A DNA stretch of 64,000 nucleotides, taken from Biomphalaria glabrata. Lineage: Eukaryota; Mollusca; Gastropoda; Planorbidae. Where the stretch lies: contig NC_074716.1 of NCBI RefSeq assembly GCF_947242115.1, positions 15,540,865 through 15,604,864 of the forward strand. Direction: 5' to 3'. The translations under genes were made by a program, and so were the position numbers. Positions 46,594 to 58,800 of this stretch are shown here, in pieces (the first letter of the stretch is position 1; the number at the start of each line of letters is the position of its first letter). The notes beneath the pieces were generated by a model. It saw only the letters and a program-made list of their open reading frames with translations, did not search any database and was not told the DNA's origin.

Positions 46594-49500
46594 ATGGACA
46601 AATCTGAGAAAGTCGATGTTACTGCTGAAAGGAAGAGTACTGCAAAGTTAGATACTCTTTTAGAAATAGAGAGAAATGTTCAAAAGCGATGGGAAGAGGA
46701 GAAGATATTTGAAGTGGATGCTCCTCAGCAAGATGCTGTAGATGCTAAGTAAAAATAAATTATTTTTGTAAAATAATATGATAATATTTAAAATTGATAA
46801 TTAACTTTTATATAATTATATTACATTGAAGCTAAAACATTTGAACTTTCATTTAAATAACATTAGAATCAAGAATTGCTTAGTCATATTGTTTTTTATA
46901 AAAAAAAAAAGATAAATTTAAAACATGTGTTTTTTTATTAGTTTTTTTTCCACAAATTAATTAGGCCAATATTGAAAGTCTAATTTTTTTTTAGTTCTTA
47001 AATTATATATAAGTCAGATAATGAAAGTAAACTTAAGAAGCAGATAGTTTGTCATAAGTTTATCTTATTTCTTTTCCTTATTGTTACAGCCAAGAAAAAT
47101 ATTTTGTGACCTTCCCATTTCCCTATATGAATGGCAGAATGCATCTTGGTCATACTTTCAGCTTGTCAAAATGTGAGGTAATGTAAACTTCATTGAAAAC
47201 AAATTTTGTATTGAATAAACAAAATACAAAGTTTCATGGTGTTTAACTACATGCACTAGTGTTTTATTATTACTATATATTTGTGTTTCAGTTTGCTGTT
47301 GGTTTTCAAAGGATGCTGGGTAAAAAGTGTTTGTTCCCATTTGGTATGCATTGCACTGGAATGCCAATAAAGGTAGGAAAATAATGAAACAAGTTACTGT
47401 TTGCAGGGTTCGTAGCGCTCCTAAAAACTCCTAAAATCTCCTAAAAAATGAAAAGTCTCCTAAAATCCTAAAATTCTCCTAAAAAATGCCGAAAGTCTCC
47501 TAAAATTTTGTCCACTCTCCTAAAATTTTTACCCAATATTTTTTTTAAAATATAATTTTCCTTATTTCTTGCTAAAAATGTGAGGGGAAAAACAACAACG
47601 TAACTAGGCATTCTGATCGCATGACCTTACGGGCTGGCTGTGTTAATGAGCTGACCAGTGACGCGTCTACACCGCCTTTCACCCACTTGTGAAGCGCGAC
47701 CTCGTGATTGAAGATGGCCTTGGCTCAAGCAAGCATTTCACCTGGCAGTATTTTTCTGAAGTCATTTATTGTTGCCACTAAAGACGCGCTAGATCTAGTC
47801 TGTAGTGACTATTAGAGCAACTACAAGACTAATTTGTAGGCTACACTCCTCCGGGCCCTCCCTCACCTAAAATCTTCTTGTTGTAAGTGTAAGACTAAGA
47901 GTGACTTCGCGTGGAAACTCAGTGGAAAGTCCGTAAATCTTCTAGATCTAGCTAGTATCTAGTAACTGTAATAGTATCTAGATTTAGACTTAGATCTAAT
48001 TTAGATCTATTGAAAATAATTTGCACCTAACCTGAAAACTCCGTGAATTTTTGTCAATTTAATGATCTCGATACATCTAATGTCTAGATTACTCTAGAAA
48101 TACGCTAGATTCTAGATTTACGCTAAATCACTTTGAGTCTAGTGAAGATAATTAGCACAAAGAAGTGAAAAGCCCGCAAATTTAGACTCTAGATCTACGG
48201 TATATCCAGTGAAGATAATTCGCATACTGCCGCGAAAAGTCCACAAATTTTAGTGACTTAGATCTAGACTCTAGATCTACGGTATATTCAGTGAAGATAA
48301 TTCGCACACAGCCGCGAAAAGTCCGCAAAATTTAGTGACTTAGAGTTAAAGTCCGCGAATTTTAGCGAATTAGCTTTATAGTCTAGATCTTCTGTAAATT
48401 TAGTGAAGATAATATTCACACAGCAGTGAAAAGTCCACGAATTTTCGTGACTTTGATCTAGACTCTAGATTTACGCTAAATCACTAGAATATATATAGTG
48501 AAGATATTTCTCTCACATCCCTGAAAAGTCCGCGAATTTTGGTGACTTACATCAAGAGTCTAGATCTACTGTAAATTCAGTGAAGATAATTCTCTCACAG
48601 CCGTGAAAAGTCCGCGAATTTTAGCGACTTAGATCAAGAGTCTAGATCTACTGTAGATTTAACGAAAATATTTCTCATACAGCTGTGAAAAGTCCGTAAA
48701 AATTATTTCACTCGTAAAAAGCCAGGGAAACTATATGGTTGAAAATGATTCTGCTAGGAAAAAAAACGCAAATAGGTCTAAACCCCCCTCCCCCCCCCCC
48801 CCCCCAATCCAAAAGCCATTTTTTAGTAAGCAAATGTCAACTAAACATTCAAATAGGCCAATATTGCCCTATATATTACTGGCTCTGTTTATGAAAAGGA
48901 TTTAAGTTAACTAATAAAAGAATAAAACATTACCTCAAATGCACACCATGACTCTAGTATCTATAAGATACACATAAGAACTAAAAATGTACATTTCCAT
49001 CACAGAGAATATATATCATGAATAAGGCATCTCTAAGAATGTTTCTTATTTTTTAAAAAATGGAAAAGTAACCATTTGTAATGTTTTTAAATAAATCTTT
49101 GAAAAAAAAAATGGTTCTTTGAGGTTTTGGGATGACAGTCAAGTTGTTACTAGATAACTTTCATTACATTTTCTGTGGACATACCACAGCTGATAACATT
49201 GTTTCTGTGGCATATTGGCAAGATATTTATTATTTTAAAAATCAAATAACAATAATTGATTTGATAAATGCTTAGTTTTGTGTATGTTTTACTATGTATC
49301 ACACAAACGGATAGGAAACACACACACACATCATACATTTCATCCTTAAAAAACCTCCTAAAATCTCCTAAAATTTTGTCATGGAAAAGTGCTACTAACC
49401 CTGTGTTTGTAAAATGTTTTACATGTTTCGGATGTTCCTTCAGAGTTGAAGATAGTTTACTTCCTAGTCCAAACCTCCCGCAGGACGACGGGAGATGGGA

Positions 49501-49783
49501 GCGGGCAGGGTTTGGACCCTCGACCATCGATAAATCCGAACGACAGTCCAGCGCACAAACCGCACGACCAGGCAGCCATCTAACAAATTATTTTATTTTA
49601 TAATTATTATAATCGTTTTTAAATGTTAACAAAACTAATTGAAGCATATATTGGGCTATGAAGGAAAAAAATGCATACTATACTCAGACCTGCCTACCAA
49701 AAAAGTCCAAATGCGTAACGCTGATGGTCAAAATACATATTTTGGCACCAGAATGCATAACACTTACGCGATCCACTATTTTG

Positions 49784-49848
<65 letters not shown>

Positions 49849-52800
49849 ATATTAGATCTAGATGTCATGATTAGATCTACTATCTAAATCTAGATCAATA
49901 CGACAATAGAGATGATATCTAGACTAGATCTGTATCTATGTCTATATAATGAATATAACCTACTCTAGATCTGGGCTCAAGAGTGTTACCGATGCCGTGG
50001 ATCCGCTACAAACGTAGGTCTACTCCAAACTTTCGTAGGCCTACCTTCATCCTTGATCTATTCTATACTAAGACTAAGAATCTAGTCTAGATCTAGACTA
50101 GATGGTAGTAGATGTTATCGATCTAGATCTAGTCAATCTAAGACTAAATCATACAACTAAATTGGATCTAGATTGTAGAGTAATGTAGAGAATCATGACA
50201 TAACGTAATGACTAGCTAGACTCTAGCTAAATCATAAAATCTATTCCAGTATAACAAGTTATCTAGATTCTACATCTAGAATCCAGATCTAGATCTAGAA
50301 TCCAGATCTAGACTAGATGTCTACAATGTCACTCAATGTGTTTTGAATCGATAGCACTTCGATATTTTTTTCTATACAAATGAATGCGGGAATCAGGGAT
50401 TCAACATAATTAATTTCTACTAATGAACTTACAAAAAAAAAAAAAGTCACGTTGGTGTATCAGCTAACTGACCGTACCAACCTGGTACCAACCCGCCACT
50501 CCCTCACTCTCGCGTTATTCATTTCTAGACTAAATCTAGTTGCTTTTAAGAACCAATCAACGTATAGATCTGGACACAATGTGTTCCCCCACCTTTTCTG
50601 TTCATCCCCCCCAACAGGACGGCTTAGCATGACCTCCGTGACCGCTCGTAAGCTAGTCAAGAGAGGGGGGGGAAGGATACGAAATGCGTAACTCGAGGGG
50701 TTAAATGCGTATTTGCGTACTGACGGTCATTTTTGGGAGATTTTGCGTAACGAATATGCATTTTGCGTAACGGTAGGCAGGTCTGTATACTCTAAATGTG
50801 TATTTATTTATTGGAAAGAGAAAAAAAGGAAGCTGGCTGAAGGACAATAACTTAAAGTAAAATAAACAAAATTTGAGGTTTTGAATATTTTATATTATGA
50901 TACCATTCACATTTCAAGGTTTAATTTTATTTATAGGCTTGTGCTGACAAGCTTCAAAGAGAAATGGAAGACTTTGGTTATCCTCCTAAATTTCCAGTTG
51001 AGGAAGAAACCAAAGTAGAAGTTGCTGTGAAAGAAAGTGAAATTGGAAAAGATAAATCCAAATCTAAAAAGGTAATTGTATACAGGTGTATTCTTAAAAT
51101 GGCATGTCTAAAAGTTTGAGTTCCTATGGGTTTAACTGGTGTAGTTTAAATTTGTTTTTTACTTTCAGAGTAAAGTGGCTGCCAAGACTGGTGGACTAAA
51201 ATATCAGTGGCAAATCATGAGTGCTATGGGACTTACAGATGAAGAGATTAAACATTTCTCTGTTCCAATGTATTGGTTAAAGTACTTTCCTCCCCACTGG
51301 ATTACAGATCTGAAACGCATGGGTGTCAAGGTTATTATGTTGATCTGTTTTCTGTTAACATCAAAGTTTTTGTTAAAAAAAAAAAAACAATAAAAAAAAT
51401 AATTAGAATTTTTAAGAATGCTCATGATTTTATATTTAAACTTAATTCTTTAAAAGCCCTTCCACGTGTCATGATCAATAAAAAAAAAAATCTAACCTAA
51501 GCACTAAGTACAATTGATAATTGCTATTTAGAATAAAGACATCCAATAAATTATCTAAAATCTTAATCTAGGCTTTAAGGGCTTGAATAATATTATCATA
51601 TATAATGAAAGAATGATCATCTTATTAATTCCTTATCATATTTAATTCTAAACAGGTGGACTGGCGCAGGAGTTTTATCACTACGGATGCCAATCCTTAT
51701 TTTGATTCTTTTGTTAGATGGAATTTTTTAAGACTACGAGACAGGAATAAAGTTAAATTTGGCAAAAGGTAAATGGAATATTCCTCACATAGCTTGCAAA
51801 GTTTTTGTTCTCTGACTATTAAGGCCAGCATAAATTTAAATGTTTTTTTAATGAGAATGTTTCCAATATTCATACCATTTAAAAAAAAAAAGTTGAAGGG
51901 CGTAAAATTAAACATAGACTCACAAACATTTATAAATATATGGTTTTTATTAAATCTACATTATATATAAATTATTATTTATTATGTCCACATGGTTTGA
52001 ACTTAATTATCCTATTTATAACAATTATTTGTAGGTATACAATTTTCTCTCCGAAAGATAATCAACCTTGTATGGATCATGATAGAAGCTCAGGAGAGGT
52101 TTGTATTTTACATCTTGATAATGTTTGTATGGACTGAGGGCTGACTACTTGTTTAAATCTAAAAAAAAGAATAACAAGGTGTTATAAATATATCTGAATG
52201 AAATAAACTTAACAACTTTGAGCTCAGATATCTATATCATGAGAAATAGAAGCATGATTTAAATTTGAAATACACAGTTTTGCAAAAATGTTATGCTGTA
52301 ATATCAAGATTGTTCTCAGTAAATTGAGATATTTGAGTAAATTACATAGTATGCCATTGGTTAGATTTCTGTTCAATATTTGTAAGTGACAATGTACTGA
52401 GATAGTACACAAGTGTGAACTACAGCAGTGGTGAGAAAACAGCACAAGCTAAGCCAATTAGCCGGCAAATATCATAAAATTGGTTAAAATACCAAGATGT
52501 AAGATTTGCACAGATTATTGCTGTATCTCTTTTCTAGGATTCTTGGTTCAGCCACACAAAGTCATGACAGAAAAAAAAAATATGAATAACAGTATTTACT
52601 AAAATAGAACTATTTCATTTTTATTATTATTAATATGCTATTAATATATGCAGGGTGTGGGACCACAAGAATATACTTTGATCAAAATGAAATTAAAGGA
52701 ACCTTACCCACCTAAGTTATCGTAAGTATTTTAAAACTTTTCAATGAAGTTGTGAAAGATAAGAAAAACAAATGGTTTCCAGTCTGAAGAATAAAATGCT

Positions 52801-55800
52801 AAATTCTCATTTGTAGCCAAGTCATTTTAAACAAAAGTTAAAATACCTAATTGCAATTATATAATTATCAGCTAAGCTCCTAATGTTTTGATTGCTTTCA
52901 GTCAGTTCCTAATTTGTGAAAGGAAGCTCTGATTTGTTCAAATATTAATGTTTTATCCTTTAAAACTGAATAGTTGGTTTGCTAGAGATCACAATTCTAC
53001 TCACATAATTTGAATGCAAGTTCTGTTACAAAAACTTCCTTAGATTATAAATGACTAAATTTAGATTTGTTATTATCTTAATGAGATCTACCATTTGGAC
53101 AAAACTATTTTTTTTGTTCTTATCCAGGGGATTGAAAGGCAAACCTGTTTTCCTTGTTGCTGCCACGCTAAGACCAGAAACAATGTTTGGACAAACCAAC
53201 TGTTGGGTCAGGCCAGATATGAAATACATTGCACTGTTGACTAAATCTGGGGAAGTGTTTATAACAACAAGAAGAGCTGCTAGGAACATGAGCTATCAAG
53301 AGATGACTGCACAGAACGGAAAAACTGAAGTTTTGCTTGAGTTGATTGGACAGGTATGTTTATAGTCACAATCTATATTTCAGCTAAAAAAAAGAAAACA
53401 CTCATACACTTTCCAATTCAGTTTTGCTTTTAAACAAGCAATATGTTGTTTTTGAAGTTATCAATGTAATACATAATAATATAGTCTTTTAAAACATAAT
53501 TATAATATATAATAGCAACAAAAGTATAAGGGTTAGGGTTAGTTGTTTTTTAAGAATTGGCTTGCTGTTATGAACACTTCTTGTTTGAGAACTGTATGCA
53601 GGTCGTAATCACATTTCACTTTTTAATATTGATTCCATCTTGCATGTCTTTAGTTTTTTTACAAACTGTTTTTTCCATTAGGATATACTGGGTTGTCCTT
53701 TAGAGGCACCACTGACATCTTACAAAGTGATCTACTCCTTACCAATGCTGACTATCAAAGAAGATAAAGGTAGATTTAATACATAAAAAAAAATATTTGT
53801 AATTTTTTTCAAAAAAAATTAAAACAAAAAAAAAATATTTATTTATATGTATCTCAAAAAAAGAAAAGGATATCTTGATGACAATGAATTTTTCTTCAGG
53901 CACTGGGGTAGTAACTAGTGTTCCTTCTGATGCACCTGATGATTATGCAGCTCTAAGAGATTTGAAGAATAAACCAGTAAGTACAAAAATAAAACACTTT
54001 CATATTTAAGAGTTAATCACACACTATGACATTATAAATAACTATTTTTAAATCAATAGAATTAATCTAGTGTTATCACTTAAACAGTTCCTTAGAAATT
54101 CCTTTACAACAGCAATAAGTAATAGTTTTGGTGAGAATTTTTTTTCTGCTAAGAAAATTAGGCCTTTTAAAGATCTTAACTGTGTTACGAAATATGCATT
54201 TTTGCATTATATTTTTAATTTATGTTAATATTTTCTTTAAAACAATATTTGTTTAATAAAACTTACTTTTCACTGAACTCCTTTTCACATAAATTCTTAT
54301 TCACTCTCTTACATAAACTTAAAGACATTTTTCCACTTCTTTTGGACAGTCTCTTAAAATGTTACATCCACTTTTTTTTTTCAGCAATTAAGAGAAAAGT
54401 ATGGAATTAAAGATGAAATGGTTTTGCCTTTTGATCCTGTAAGTAGATATACAATATTAATTTTATGTCTTTTAAAAAAACAAACAAATTAATATGTTGC
54501 TTAATTTTCTGTGTCTTGAATAAATAATGAGCATATGTATGGCATGTACTGAGATGAGTGTAAAAATGTATGTTTAATATCTACCTTACAAGTTTCCTTT
54601 GATCTAATCAGATTCCAATCATTGATGTTCCTGGTTATGGCAACCTTTGTGCTGTTACAGCTTGTGATGTGTACAAAGTTAACAGTCAGAATGACAGAGA
54701 CAAACTTACTGAAGCAAAAGAAGACACTTACAAGAAAGGCTTTTATGAAGGTGTAAGTAGACATCTCTGTTGTTGCACATAAGAGATGCATTATTTAGAA
54801 AAAGCTTTTAAACTTGTTTCTTTATTCTTTTTATGCCCTTCATAAATAGAAAAGTACTGGGGGGAAAAAAAATCAAAACATAACATCTTCCATTTTCATC
54901 TTTCTATTATTGTGACTGAAGCACAAAAGAAACTTATGATTTCAAAACACAAAAGGCCATAGCAGTGTGTGACTTTATAAATAATACTAAAATATATAAG
55001 ATGAAAAAAATGGTCACTAATAATTACTGATCGTAAAAATAAATCTTAATGAAATTGCAGATTATGCTGGTTGAGGAATACAAGGGTCAAAAGGTTCAGG
55101 ATGTGAAGAAAATCATTCAGGCTCGTTTAATTCAAGAGGTAATCAGTCATTAGTTAAGTCTTTGAACAATTCAAACATGGTGATTTTGTTTGAAGAAGAT
55201 AAAAAGACAATACTTCCTCTAAGCTTGTGACCTAAAGAGGAGTCATGTTGAAAAGTGACGAGCCCCCATGGGACCTAACGAGTATTCATGAACCAATATG
55301 AATTCACATTACCTAGTAGCGGGTATAGCTAAAAATATTCAATTAGAATTATAGCTAGACTTAGGTACTTTAGATCAACAGGTCAGTGTTAAGTGTGCTG
55401 GCATGTTCGTCCAGAGGTGTACTGGTCCCTTCTTGTACTGCCTAGGTTATTAAGTATAACCTCCAGGTATACAATTCAACTAATGTATGCAACAAAAGAC
55501 TTTACAAAGTCGCAGGTAAACATATTTACATGGTTTATTTACATGAATAAAATAAAGGTGTAAATACATGGCCATTAACTCACAGGCCGACATAACAAAA
55601 AGTAAACAAAAGATACTCAAAAATAATATGGCACACAGCCCTAGTCATATGTTACATTATCGTCACATTCTGGTTATCAAAAATACAGGTCACAGGCCTC
55701 AGGTCAACACATGACCACTTTTGACCATTGGGTTACAAACTTCCGGCTTACACAGCCAACTAAAGGTCACATGCCTCAGGTCGAAATACGACCACTTTTG

Positions 55801-58800
55801 GCTACACTATGGTTACAGGCTTCAGGCTTACACTAGCCACTTTTAGCCAAAAAAAAAAACAAAATGGTCATGATGAACTATAGGCTTCAGGGAAATCTAT
55901 GAGCCTACAAGCTTCACAGAATCCCACCTATAGCCATCCGTTTGGTAAAGCCCATCTGATGATTCAATACGGGTTGAATCCCTCAGAGACAAGGTTATAA
56001 AAATATGTAAAGTCCATCTGATGATTCAATACAGGTTGAATCCCTCAGAAAGGTTACAAAAATATGTCACGTTTGGGAGTACCCCAGGATGCAGAACATC
56101 AGGGTAAAGAAAATATACTGCCTGGAAATCATTTGGGACTATATCTATTAATAAATACATTATATAAAATACAATAATACTAAAGACATACTTAGCCCAA
56201 AGATCTCCAGAGCAGGGCACACTTCTCCGAGTACCCCATGACACACTACCACTAACAGAAAAAATACTATACACAACACAGGTCAAGTGGTCAAGCTGGT
56301 AACTCAGGAGCAAGTGGCAACTAAACACAGTTTGCAAGGCCTTTTATAAACTACATAAGGGGAATCACTCCTAACTATACAAGTAATCAAAAATAGTTAT
56401 TTCCCCATTATGTCACAAAGCTTTTCAACTGCAAACTTATTTTTGAATATCAAGTTAAGTTTAAACAATTTCTTAACACTTTATTTTCTTGTAACAGAAT
56501 GCTGCACTTCTTTACAAAGAACCAGAGAAGTTGGTAATGTCAAGATCTGGTGATGAATGTGTTGTGGCCTTGTGTGATCAATGGTTTGTTCTATGACTTA
56601 GTTCTCTCTCATTTCCTGAACATTAAAAAAACAAATATATGATATCCATATTCATTGAACTTGTTGTATTGTTTATACTTATATCTGGTTACTAGGTTTC
56701 TAGATTACGGTGAACCATCATGGCGAGCACAGGCAGAGGAAGCACTTAGCAAGATGAACACATTCTCTGAAGATGTCCGTAATAATTTCATGTCCACTTT
56801 GGACTGGCTGCATGAACACGCATGCTCCCGCACTTATGGGCTTGGCACCAAAATGCCTTGGGATCCTCAGTACCTAATAGAGAGTTTGTCAGACTCCACT
56901 ATATACATGTCATACTATACCATCAACCACCTACTGCAAGGTGGAGTGTGGGATGGATCAAAGCCTGGTCCTGCCAACATCAGGTAAGTTGTCATATCCT
57001 AACTAGATGTTTTAGAAAGTAACTGTTTATATGGAAATGTATACTTTGTTGTTTTTTTTCCCTTTTTTTGAAAATTAAATATTTCCATTAATATTTATAC
57101 TAACTTGATAAATATACAACAGTGTTGAAGTGTTTCAATACAATCACAGGACAAGGAAAAAGCTTTAGATGTTTCTATTTAATTTAGGAGATTATTCAAG
57201 ATCTAATCTAATATACAAAAAAAACAAGTTTTTACCAAAATTAAGAAAGCAAATAATCAATAATATCCATTAGAAAATTATGTACAGTTGAATATCTTCT
57301 ACTTGCCTAATTACAGTGACAATTAGTTGTGCTAGATTAATAGATGAATCTTTCAATATGTTCATGAAACTGTGTAATGGACATGTTCAAGTATTCAACA
57401 TTTCATTGTCAAATGTTAGTTTCATTTTTATAATCAGCTCTACTGTGCTAGAATGAGGTTGTCTTCCCTCCTCAAGATAATTCACCTGCTTGATATATTT
57501 ATATTCTTTTCATTTCAACCTCAATCATTTCTAATTGGTTTTATGACAGGCCTGAGCAGCTGACCTCTGAAGTTTGGGATTACATTTACTTCAAGACAGC
57601 ACCTTACCCCAAGTCTTGTGGCATACCTCAGTCTACACTCAACAAACTTAAAAGAGAGTTTGAGTATTGGTACCCAGTGGATTGTCGAATGTCTGGCAAA
57701 GATTTAGTTCCAAATCACCTGACCTACTTTATCTATTGCCACTGTGCAATGTGGCCTGATGACAAGTAACTATTTCAACTTTCATGTGTTATATACTTTT
57801 TTTTTACATTAATGATGGTTAATGTTATATAAGAGATATTGCTATTGGTATTTTTTTTGTCAGTTGATACCATTGACCATAAGACCTATATTGCATTATT
57901 TCATCAGTACCAAATGGCCCAAAGCTGTGAGAGCTAATGGACATCTTTTGATAAATTCAGAAAAAGTAAGCTTGTCTTTCCTAGGTGTTTTTCTTTTTGT
58001 AGAGAAGAAAGTTAAAAATATATTATTAAAATATTTCTTATGCATATTCCTAAATTTGATCTTGGTGTTTATTATGTATTATTATATATTATTATTTATT
58101 ACCCTATTCACTTTTCTTGTAGATGTCAAAGTCAACTGGCAATTTCTGTACCTTAGAAGAAGCTATCAATAAATTTTCTTCTGATGGCATGCGACTATCT
58201 CTGGCGGATGCTGGTGACCAGGTGGAAGATGCTAATTTTGTGGAAAAAATGGCTGATGCAGGCTTGCTGCGACTTTATGCCCTGGTAGAGTGGGTGAAGG
58301 AAATTGTTGAAGAAAAAGTTACTTTAAGGACTGGCCCTGAAAGCAGCTATACATTTAATGATAAAGTTTTTATAAGGTTTGAATTGTATTCGATTTCTAT
58401 GATTAAAACTATGGTTTGGGGCACTACATATAAATATTATTTTTTAGTATTATTTTAACATTAAAAATCTCAAACTACAGTACAGATATTTGTATATTGT
58501 ATATACTAATATTTGGATAGGTATAAAACAACAAAGACATTTCCAATATTTTTACTATGCAAAAAACAACAACTCTGGTTTGTTACACAAAGCTAATTCA
58601 GATGCAATAGTTACAACAATTTTGTATCATTATCTATATTAAAATTTATCATATTGTTATCTCTAAATGACATTTATACAAGAATGAATGTGTCACAAAT
58701 ATATTTGTGTGTTTACAGTGAGATCAACAAATCTATATTGGAAACAAAGAGCAATTATGAAAACTATCTATTTAAAGCTGCTCTGAGGACAGGCTTTTTT

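Noticed and set aside
49405-49580. Free-standing tRNA gene
   Set aside because: The tRNA-like head is attached to a SINE body and tail and is too diverged to fold as a functional tRNA.
49639-49887. Tyr-Ile repeat protein
   Set aside because: Translation of an (AT)n microsatellite.
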